From Deltaproteobacteria bacterium (GTDB lineage Bacteria > Desulfobacterota > Anaeroferrophillalia > Anaeroferrophillales > Tharpellaceae), in assembly GCA_013153415.1 (NCBI GenBank), contig JAADEO010000083.1, positions 1-11,889 on the forward strand: a DNA stretch of 11,889 nucleotides. The letters are read 5' to 3'. Under the pieces are notes generated by a model that saw only the letters and a list, made by a program, of their open reading frames with translations, ran no database searches and was not told the DNA's origin. Of this stretch, positions 6,299 through 11,889 are shown piece by piece (within the stretch, counting starts at the first letter, position 1; every line of letters begins with the position of its first letter). A program made the position numbers and the translations under genes.

Positions 6299-7513
6299 TC
6301 AACTGCGATAATCGGCATTGATGGAAATATAGTCGTGAGTCAGATCAGAGGTCAGCAGAGAGAAATCTCCATCCCCCTGATTGAGGTCAATTTTCACCAC
6401 GAACTCCGCCTCTTTCAGCACCGCCGCACCATCCGACTCACGGTAGCGTGGATCGCGGACCCCATTGCTGACCACCCGGACTTGATCGAAATCGATATTG
6501 ACCCGATCGGAGTCGATCTCGACCCCGGCATAGCCGACTGCGGCCACGATCCGCCCCCAGTTGGCGTCCTGGCCGAAAAATGCAGTCTTGACCAGGGCCG
6601 AATTAGCCACCGCCCGGGCAACCTTCTCTGCCGCCGGGCGGTCTGCGGCCCCGACAACCCGGACAGTCACCACCTTGGTCGCCCCTTCACCATCCTTGAC
6701 AATCATATAGGCCAACTGCCGGGCCACTTCGAGCAACCCGGTTTCCAGGGCGGCAAGCTCACTCTCACTCTCGAGCCGGCAGCCCGAGGCTCCGTTAGCC
6801 AGGGCCAGAACCGTATCATTGGTACTGGTATCGCCATCGACACTGATCCGGTTGAAACTCAGATCCACCACCCGGGAGAGCATCTCCCGCCACTCCTTTT
6901 CCCCGATCTCGACATCGCATAACAGATAGGCCAGCATCGTCGCCATATCAGGATGGATCATACCGGCCCCTTTGGCGATACCGGTAACCGTCACCGGGCC
7001 CTGAGAAGTCATTACCGTGGAGGCGGCGATCTTGGGCACCTGGTCGGTGGTCATGATCGCCCGGGCGGCAGCCTCTAAAGCTCCCGAGGAGGCAGACGTA
7101 TCAGCCGCAATTCCCTCTGCGAGAGCTTCGATGCCCTTGAGCACGGTGGTTACCGGGAAAGGTTCACCGATAACCCCGGTCGAGGAGACAAATATCTCAT
7201 CCCGGTCGATCTTCAGCACCGAGGCCAACACTTCGACCGTGGTCATGACGTCGATCTCCCCCTGGCGACCGGTACAGGCATTGGCATTGCCGGCATTGAC
7301 CAGCACCGCCCGGACCGGGGTATGGAGCTCCAGCTGCCGACGACCATAGACCACCGGAGCGGCCGGAAAACGGTTACGGGTGAAGGTTGCCGCCATCACT
7401 GCCGGCGCTTCGCTGACAATCAGGGCCAGATCCGCCACGCCATCGGCTTTCAACCCGCAGTGGACTCCGGCAAAACGGTAGCCGGAGGCGATTTTGGTTT
7501 CATTTTCACTCAT
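6299..7513 (-). CDS. argJ: Glutamate N-acetyltransferase / amino-acid acetyltransferase
   Basis: ArgJ transfers the acetyl group from N-acetylornithine to glutamate, recycling acetyl groups in arginine synthesis; bifunctional forms also use acetyl-CoA. The chosen start gives 404 residues, normal for the family. The precursor cleaves itself into alpha and beta chains at the ATML motif: here HPDMATMLAYLL, with T192 as the new N-terminal nucleophile after A191. Other recognisable segments are VLVNAGNANACTG (70-82), STGVIGEP (111-118), AKGAGMIHPDM (180-190), SVDGDTSTNDT, and AFFGQDANWGRI near the C-terminus. The ATG at 7513 has AGGTGG (7520-7525) 6 nt upstream; the frame extends to 7558 but that would overlap the end of secA. 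It follows secA by 29 nt with no terminator, so it is probably translated from the secA transcript. Whether it is mono- or bifunctional cannot be told by eye. Confidence 0.96.
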   Translation of the reverse strand: MSENETKIASGYRFAGVHCGLKADGVADLALIVSEAPAVMAATFTRNRFPAAPVVYGRRQLELHTPVRAVLVNAGNANACTGRQGEIDVMTTVEVLASVLKIDRDEIFVSSTGVIGEPFPVTTVLKGIEALAEGIAADTSASSGALEAAARAIMTTDQVPKIAASTVMTSQGPVTVTGIAKGAGMIHPDMATMLAYLLCDVEIGEKEWREMLSRVVDLSFNRISVDGDTSTNDTVLALANGASGCRLESESELAALETGLLEVARQLAYMIVKDGEGATKVVTVRVVGAADRPAAEKVARAVANSALVKTAFFGQDANWGRIVAAVGYAGVEIDSDRVNIDFDQVRVVSNGVRDPRYRESDGAAVLKEAEFVVKIDLNQGDGDFSLLTSDLTHDYISINADYRS

Positions 7514-7542
7514 TGCAGTCCACCTGGTCAGGCCGACGGGCT

Positions 7543-10203
7543 CTAGCGCCCGCAGCACTTCTTGTATTTCTTGCCGCTACCGCAGGGACAGGGATCGTTG
7601 CGGCCGATCTTCTTCTCTTTGACCACCGGTTTGCGCTTGCCGGTTTCGCTTTCGCCGCCGTGCGAGAGCACGATCTCGGTCTCCTGGCGAGCCTGCTGGT
7701 CGAGGGCTGCGACCTCTTCCTCCCGGGTCACCTGGATATGGAAGAGCTGACCGACGACATCCTCCTTGATGCGCTCGATCATATCAGCGAACATATCGAA
7801 ACCCTCGCGCTGATATTCGCGCAAAGGATCCTTCTGACCATAACCGCGCAGGCCGATCCCCTCCTTGAGCTGGTCGATGGCGTAGAGGTGGTCCTTCCAG
7901 AGGGTATCGATGGTATGCAGAAGAATGATCTTTTCCAGCTGGCGCAGGGTCTCGCTGCCGATCTCCTTCTCCCGATCCTCGTAGGCCTGTTGCACCAGGG
8001 TGAAGATCTCCCGCTTCAAGGTCTCGGCATCGCCGATTTCGCGCAGTTCCGATTCCTCGCCGAGATCGACCTTGAGACCGAAAGTATGGTGCATTCCGCT
8101 GGCCAGCGAGTCATAATCCCATTCGGCACTATTACGGGAACCGCCGGTGGCGGCTTCGACGATCTCGTCGACCACATCCTCGCTGTATTCAAGTACCAGG
8201 GAGTGGAGATTGTCGTTACCGAGCACCTCGCGCCGCAGGGCGTAGATGGTCTCCCGCTGCTTGTTCATGACATCATCGTATTCGAGCAGCTGTTTCCGGA
8301 TATCGAAGTTGTGACCCTCGACCCGTTTCTGGGCATTCTCGATGGCCTTGGAGATCATCTTGTGTTCAATCGGCTCGCCCTCTTCGATGCCCAGAGTATC
8401 CATCACCTTGGCAATGCGCTCGGAACCGAAAATCCGCATCAGGTCATCTTCGAGGCTGAGATAAAACCGGGAAGAACCGGGGTCTCCCTGACGCCCGGAA
8501 CGACCGCGCAACTGATTGTCGATGCGACGGCTTTCGTGACGCTCGGTACCCAGGATATGGAGCCCGCCGGCCGCCAGGACCTCCTCGCGTTCAGCCTCGC
8601 ACTGCTCCCGGAATTTAGCGATCACCGCCTCGCGCTCTTCCGGCGTCATCTCCTCTTTGAGCTTGGACTTGGCCAGCATCTCGGGATTGCCACCCAGCAC
8701 GATATCGGTTCCGCGGCCAGCCATGTTGGTAGCAATGGTCACTGCCCCTTTGCGCCCGGCCTGGGCCACGATCTCAGCCTCTTTTTCATGAAACTTGGCA
8801 TTCAAGACTTCGTGGGGTATGCCCCGACGCCGCAAAACCTTGTGCAGGTACTCGGAATCCTCGATCGAGATCGTCCCGACCAGAACCGGCTGGCCGGTTT
8901 CATGACAGGCGATGATTTCCTCAACCACCGCGTTGTACTTCTCTTTCGCGGTTTTGTAGATGACATCGGGATTATCCTTGCGGATCATCGGCTTGTTGGT
9001 CGGCACCACGACAACGTCGAGACCGTAGGTCTGGGAGAACTCGACCGCCTCGGTGTCGGCGGTTCCGGTCATCCCGGCAAGTTTATCGTACATGCGGAAA
9101 TAGTTCTGGAAGGTGACCGAGGCCAGAGTCTGGTTCTCGCGCTCGATCTGGACCCCCTCTTTGGCTTCCAGAGCCTGGTGCAGGCCATCGCTGTAGCGGC
9201 GGCCGTCCATCAGACGCCCGGTAAACTCGTCAACGATCACCACCTTGCCGTCCTTGACAACATAATCGACATCCAGTTTGAAAAGAACGTGAGCCCGCAG
9301 AGCCTGGTTGACATGGTGCAGGGTCTCGATCTGCGACGGCTCGTAGAGATTGCTGATCCCCAGCAACTCCTCGACCCGGGCGACCCCGGCTTCGGTCAGG
9401 GAGACGGCACGGCTCTTCTCGTCGACCTCGTAATCCTCGGGCTCGGCCAGGCTCCGGTTGCGCTGGATGAGCTTGCGCATGGCCTTGTCGATCTCGTAAT
9501 ACTTGTCGGTACTCTCATCGGTGGGACCGGAGATGATCAGCGGGGTCCGGGCCTCGTCGATGAGAATACTGTCGACCTCGTCGACGATCGCATAGTGGAG
9601 CGGACGCTGGACGTAATCCTCCAGCGAGAACTTCATATTGTCCCGGAGGTAGTCGAAACCAAACTCGTTGTTGGTACCGTAGGTAATATCGGCACCGTAA
9701 GCAGCCTGGCGTTCGGCGTCATCGAGATCGTGCAGGATAACTCCGACTGAAAGCCCGAGAAACCTGTAGAGGATGCCCATCCACTCGGCATCGCGCCGGG
9801 CGAGATAGTCGTTGACGGTCACGACATGCACACCCTTGCCGGCCAAGGCATTGAGGTAAACCGGCAGGGTCGCGGCCAGGGTTTTACCCTCACCGGTTTT
9901 CATCTCGGCGATTTTACCTTCATGGAGAACAATGCCACCCATCAGCTGAACATCGAAATGGCGCATGCCCAACACCCGGATCGAGGCTTCCCGGACAACC
10001 GCGAAAGCCTCCGGCAGGAGTTCATCCAGGCTTTCCCCCCGCGCATAACGCTCCTTGAAAGCGGCGGTTTTCGCCTGCAGCTGGCTGTCGGACAGCTCCT
10101 TCAGAGCCGCCTCTTCCTGGTTGATACGCCGCACCAGAGGCTGCATACGCTTTATTTCACGATCGTTCTTGCTGCCGAAAATCTTTTTCAGAATATTTGC
10201 CAT
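7543..10203 (-). CDS. secA: Preprotein translocase ATPase SecA
   Basis: SecA is the ATPase motor that pushes preproteins through SecYEG at the inner membrane. The protein has 886 residues, against 901 in E. coli. The N-terminus MANILKKIFGSKNDREIKRM is typical. Walker A is MKTGEGKT (101-108), the DEAD-type Walker B is DEVD (208-211), and the second helicase domain carries TNMAGRGTDI and QLRGRSGRQGDPG. GMTGTADTEAVEF and LWKDHLYAID mark the preprotein-binding and scaffold regions. The C-terminus GRNDPCPCGSGKKYKKCCGR (867-886) is the zinc-binding SEC-C tail, with C872, C874, C883 and C884, used for SecB and ribosome contacts in other species. The start at 10203 has AGAGG (10212-10216) 8 nt upstream. 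All expected motifs are intact. It heads a likely secA-argJ operon. Confidence 0.98.
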   Translation of the reverse strand: MANILKKIFGSKNDREIKRMQPLVRRINQEEAALKELSDSQLQAKTAAFKERYARGESLDELLPEAFAVVREASIRVLGMRHFDVQLMGGIVLHEGKIAEMKTGEGKTLAATLPVYLNALAGKGVHVVTVNDYLARRDAEWMGILYRFLGLSVGVILHDLDDAERQAAYGADITYGTNNEFGFDYLRDNMKFSLEDYVQRPLHYAIVDEVDSILIDEARTPLIISGPTDESTDKYYEIDKAMRKLIQRNRSLAEPEDYEVDEKSRAVSLTEAGVARVEELLGISNLYEPSQIETLHHVNQALRAHVLFKLDVDYVVKDGKVVIVDEFTGRLMDGRRYSDGLHQALEAKEGVQIERENQTLASVTFQNYFRMYDKLAGMTGTADTEAVEFSQTYGLDVVVVPTNKPMIRKDNPDVIYKTAKEKYNAVVEEIIACHETGQPVLVGTISIEDSEYLHKVLRRRGIPHEVLNAKFHEKEAEIVAQAGRKGAVTIATNMAGRGTDIVLGGNPEMLAKSKLKEEMTPEEREAVIAKFREQCEAEREEVLAAGGLHILGTERHESRRIDNQLRGRSGRQGDPGSSRFYLSLEDDLMRIFGSERIAKVMDTLGIEEGEPIEHKMISKAIENAQKRVEGHNFDIRKQLLEYDDVMNKQRETIYALRREVLGNDNLHSLVLEYSEDVVDEIVEAATGGSRNSAEWDYDSLASGMHHTFGLKVDLGEESELREIGDAETLKREIFTLVQQAYEDREKEIGSETLRQLEKIILLHTIDTLWKDHLYAIDQLKEGIGLRGYGQKDPLREYQREGFDMFADMIERIKEDVVGQLFHIQVTREEEVAALDQQARQETEIVLSHGGESETGKRKPVVKEKKIGRNDPCPCGSGKKYKKCCGR

Positions 10204-10215
10204 TTAACCAACCTC

Positions 10216-10371
10216 TGATGGTTTTGTCACAAGCCCATCGACTTCGCCCCCAAGAACAGTTCCTCGCTGAACTCGGGGCATTTCCGATTAAGGTTATTGA
10301 GCCTCGTATCGGGAGCTTTTTACTTTGCCATCCTGTTTTTACACAATTTTCAATTCGCTACGAGGCCATCA
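10216..10371. repeat. Possible repeat-like element with TGATGG/CCATCA ends upstream of secA
   Basis: A 156-nt block of the secA leader begins with TGATGG (10216-10221) and ends with its inverse CCATCA (10366-10371). Inside, AGCCTCGTA (10300-10308) and TACGAGGCC (10359-10367) can pair over nine positions with one wobble. A second hairpin pairs CCCCAAG (10248-10254) with CTCGGGG (10272-10278). The AT-rich centre with runs of T differs from the neighbouring coding DNA. The layout recalls dispersed non-coding repeats in deltaproteobacterial genomes, but the window holds only one copy. The block must also contain the secA promoter unless transcripts read in from upstream; I could not pick out a convincing one. 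Confidence 0.3.
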
Positions 10372-10424
10372 AAATAAAAAAGTCCCCGCTGAACAACACC
10401 TGATGACCGGCGTTTCACGAGGAC
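10371..10424 (-). terminator. Rho-independent terminator after the M23 peptidase gene
   Basis: On the minus strand, GTCCTCG (10424-10418) pairs with CGGGGAC (10388-10382) with one wobble. Inside it, TGAA/TTCA and ACGCC/GGTGT continue the stem with small bulges to an 8-nt loop. The stem is followed directly by TTTTTTATTTT (10381-10371). It lies about 50 nt past the peptidase stop and about 170 nt before secA, which implies that secA has its own promoter. Confidence 0.75.
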
Positions 10425-10476
10425 CCGAGGGATAAAGAACAGGGAAGCTCCGGGAAAAATTCACATGACTTGTCGC

Positions 10477-11406
10477 TTAATCCAGCAGGTAGTCCATCGG
10501 ATTGACCGCTTTGCCATTGATCACCACTTCGTAATGGAGATGGGGTCCGGTGCTGCGGCCGGAACTGCCCAGCAGACCAATCTGCTGGCCCCGAATCACC
10601 TCGTCACCATTCCTGACAATAATTTTGGCCAGGTGACCATACTTGGTAATCTTTCCCAAGCCGTGATCGATAATCACCATCTTGCCGTATCCCCCTTTAT
10701 AACCGGCATAAACCACGCGGCCGTCGGCGGTGGCCACCACCGGCGTACCGTTCCGGTTGACGATATCGAGCCCCTTATGCAGTTCCCGGCGACCGGTAAA
10801 GGGGGAAACCCGGTAACCGAAGCGAGAACTTATCCAACCTTTGACCGGCCAGACCGAGGGGGTAAAATTGAGCTGCGCCTGCTGCTTCTCGAGATGTTCT
10901 CCGAGCCGTTTGAGCTCACCCTCCTCATGGGAGATGTCGAGCTCGAGCAACTGCAACTCTTCGTGCATCCGGGCCAGCTGCTGCTTGCGCTCACTGTCGA
11001 GACAGGAAACCGTCAGGGCCGCCGCCAAGGGATCGGGCCCCCCCACCCCGAGACGCTCGTCGCGGCCCGGCACTATCGCCAGATTGGCCAGAACCTTGAT
11101 CCTGGTATTGCTCTCTTTGAGCCCGGTCAGCTGTTCATCGAGATCCCTGAGGCGCTGCGAGAAGAAATCCACCTGTTTTTCGAGTTCCCGGTTCTGTTGG
11201 GCCAAGCGGTTGTAATCTTCGATATTGCGCAGGTTGGAGAGATACAGAGTAATTGCGACCAGAGCCCCGAGGAACAGAGCGCAGACCCCGGGGAGCAGGA
11301 TCCAGAGAGCCCTTTTCACCGGCTTGACCGGCACCGTCACCTTGCGATGCACGCCACTGCCGGAGCGGAAGACCACCAGGGTATATCTGTCTTTCGAATT
11401 TCGCAA
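10477..11406 (-). CDS. Membrane-anchored M23 (LytM-type) metallopeptidase
   Basis: This is a probable periplasmic peptidoglycan endopeptidase tethered to the inner membrane. Numbered from the TTG at 11406 (309 residues): a short cytoplasmic tail (RNSKDRYTLVVF), one transmembrane helix (about 33-57), coiled-coil segments (about 62-108 and 138-180), then the M23 domain from about 183. The zinc and catalytic residues are all present: H210 and D214 in ELHKGLDI, H258 in KYGHL, and H289/H291 in GPHLHYEV, so it looks enzymatically active, unlike degenerate EnvC/NlpD-type activators. The start is uncertain. The frame opens at a GTG at 11490, adding 28 low-complexity residues, and neither start has a good ribosome site; the TTG fits the short tails common in such proteins. 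The promoter at 11554-11582 is compatible with both. Its substrate bond and any role tied to SecA are unknown. Confidence 0.88.
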   Translation of the reverse strand: MRNSKDRYTLVVFRSGSGVHRKVTVPVKPVKRALWILLPGVCALFLGALVAITLYLSNLRNIEDYNRLAQQNRELEKQVDFFSQRLRDLDEQLTGLKESNTRIKVLANLAIVPGRDERLGVGGPDPLAAALTVSCLDSERKQQLARMHEELQLLELDISHEEGELKRLGEHLEKQQAQLNFTPSVWPVKGWISSRFGYRVSPFTGRRELHKGLDIVNRNGTPVVATADGRVVYAGYKGGYGKMVIIDHGLGKITKYGHLAKIIVRNGDEVIRGQQIGLLGSSGRSTGPHLHYEVVINGKAVNPMDYLLD

Positions 11407-11410
11407 AAGG

Positions 11411-11509
11411 TTATAAGTCCGTAACCAGATTATAAAACCCGCTGCCCCGCCCGGACGGCCGGGAACCCTCAGGGACGCTACAGCCTGCACCGATCAGGCG
11501 GATCTGCAT
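11411..11509 (-). other. Short 32-codon frame in the M23 peptidase leader (doubtful gene or remnant)
   Basis: An ATG at 11509 opens a frame reading MQIRLIGAGCSVP, then EGSRPSGRGSGFYNLVTDL, stopping at TAA 11413-11411, 4 nt before the preferred TTG of the M23 gene. It has no clear ribosome site. The beginning resembles the first beta-strands of metallo-beta-lactamase-fold hydrolases (pattern IxLIGxGxSVPxxxRxSxG). It could be a remnant of such a gene, a leader peptide coupled to the peptidase start, or chance. Confidence 0.2.
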
Positions 11510-11553
11510 ACCGTACGGGCAATGCTGCAGCCACTTTCAGTAAACCGCGGCAC

Positions 11554-11582
11554 TTAATAGCAAAGCCCAATCCTATTGTCAA
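11554..11582 (-). promoter_or_regulatory. Sigma-70 promoter for the M23 peptidase gene
   Basis: On the minus strand a perfect -35 box TTGACA (11577-11582) and TATTAA (11554-11559) are 17 nt apart. The predicted start is near 11547, giving a leader of about 57 nt to the GTG at 11490 or about 140 nt to the TTG at 11406. A TATAAT at 11429-11434 closer to the TTG lacks a matching -35 box. Confidence 0.7.
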
Positions 11583-11649
11583 TATCTTCCCCGGGAAGCC
11601 GTCTTGCCTAATCCGCTTTTAAATGATAGGGTTACAGGTATTTAGAGGG

Positions 11650-11678
11650 TTTTCCCGGCCCTCGACCCTCCCGGAAAA
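11650..11678 (+). promoter_or_regulatory. Hairpin overlapping the ribosome site of the DUF342-like gene
   Basis: TTTTCCCGG (11650-11658) and CCCGGAAAA (11670-11678) can pair over eight of nine positions with one C-C mismatch around an 11-nt loop. The right arm abuts the AAGG ribosome site (11678-11681) before the ATG at 11689, so folding could limit translation initiation. I see no convincing sigma-70 or sigma-28 promoter for this gene in the stretch from 11491. Confidence 0.3.
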
Positions 11679-11688
11679 AGGCGCATCC

Positions 11689-11889
11689 ATGATTCAAGTA
11701 ACTGTCGTCGCCGCGAAAACCGAGGCTCGGCTCACCATCACGCCCGAACCTGAAAACCATCCCGTCACCATCGACCAGCTGGTCTCCGCTCTCAGGAACA
11801 ACAACGTGACTTTCGGTATCAGCCGCAAGCACCTTATCGCCATCAAAGACAAATTCAACCGTGACCCGAAGCAACCGGCCAGCACCATC
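11689..11889 (+). CDS. DUF342/FapA-like protein, N-terminal 67 residues (partial)
   Basis: The frame starts at ATG 11689 and stays open to the right edge: MIQVTVVAAKTEARLTITPE, then a segment ending ISRKHLIAIKDKFNRDPKQP. The pattern of a short beta-strand, ARLTITPEPENHPVTIDQLVSAL (a helix), and NNVTFGISRKHLIAI resembles the start of DUF342/FapA-family proteins, where a similar 'L...L...GV.fGI....l' block precedes the polymerised beta domain. Members include flagellar assembly protein A, but many family members have no defined role. AAGG at 11678-11681, 7 nt upstream, supports the start. It is divergent from the M23 peptidase gene. The conserved core lies outside the window, so the call is tentative. 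Confidence 0.6.
   Translation, partial: MIQVTVVAAKTEARLTITPEPENHPVTIDQLVSALRNNNVTFGISRKHLIAIKDKFNRDPKQPASTI

Noticed and set aside
7513..9750. A 745-codon open frame on the plus strand opposite secA.
   Set aside because: It is antisense to an unmistakable SecA and its sequence is low-complexity Leu/Gly/Asp/His-rich, as expected from the complement of GC-rich codons. It has no recognisable domain.
11429..11434. TATAAT on the minus strand just upstream of the M23 TTG start.
   Set aside because: There is no -35-like hexamer at 15-19 nt; the preceding DNA is a GC-rich run.
11531..11590. A possible sigma-28 (flagellar) promoter TAAA...GC for the FapA-like gene.
   Set aside because: The downstream box matches GCCGATAA poorly, and the same bases form a near-consensus sigma-70 promoter on the other strand.
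11632..11888. Minus-strand frames of 80 and 64 codons at the right edge.
   Set aside because: They lie opposite the DUF342-like start, which has the better ribosome site and a family-like pattern.

Overview
The window is chromosomal housekeeping DNA from a GC-rich Gram-negative bacterium. The style of GyrA, SecA, ArgJ and the DUF342/FapA-like start, together with the M23 peptidase / secA / argJ order, suggests a deltaproteobacterium of the Desulfuromonadales type (Geobacter, Desulfuromonas or Pelobacter relatives). That placement is inference from protein style and gene order; no rRNA or other marker is present. I saw no tRNA, rRNA, CRISPR array, transposase or phage gene.

Layout, left to right. 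(1) Positions 1-2051, minus strand: dapB (lysine/diaminopimelate synthesis) followed 25 nt later by gyrA, which runs off the left edge. A near-consensus sigma-70 promoter sits upstream of dapB. (2) Positions 2052-2374: a divergent intergenic region with back-to-back promoter candidates. (3) Positions 2375-4462, plus strand: a family 6 uracil-DNA-glycosylase superfamily enzyme (hypoxanthine-DNA glycosylase type), then an MltF-like lytic transglycosylase whose likely promoter lies in the last codons of the glycosylase gene. (4) Positions 4493-6073, minus strand: an acyl-CoA synthetase-type adenylating enzyme, convergent with the transglycosylase. The hairpin that probably terminates it is embedded in the end of the transglycosylase reading frame. 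It has its own promoter and a 20-nt near-perfect palindrome in its leader. (5) Positions 6299-10203, minus strand: secA then argJ, 29 nt apart and probably co-transcribed. (6) Positions 10204-10476: a secA leader containing a possible 156-nt repeat-like element with TGATGG/CCATCA ends, and a strong terminator for the next gene. (7) Positions 10477 to about 11406, minus strand: a membrane-anchored coiled-coil M23 peptidase driven by a near-consensus promoter, with a short reading frame in its leader. (8) Positions 11689-11889, plus strand: the start of a DUF342/FapA-like gene, cut by the right edge.

Functionally these are core processes: DNA topology (GyrA), lysine and arginine synthesis (DapB, ArgJ), base-excision repair, cell-wall remodelling (MltF-like and M23 enzymes), protein export (SecA) and acyl activation. 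The secA-argJ and dapB-gyrA pairs join unrelated pathways in one transcription unit, and nothing here suggests a single combined system. I found no convincing previously undescribed system. The items most worth checking are the leader palindrome of the acyl-CoA synthetase, the element ahead of secA, the short frame ahead of the M23 peptidase, the glycine run in the adenylating enzyme and the separation of gyrA from gyrB.
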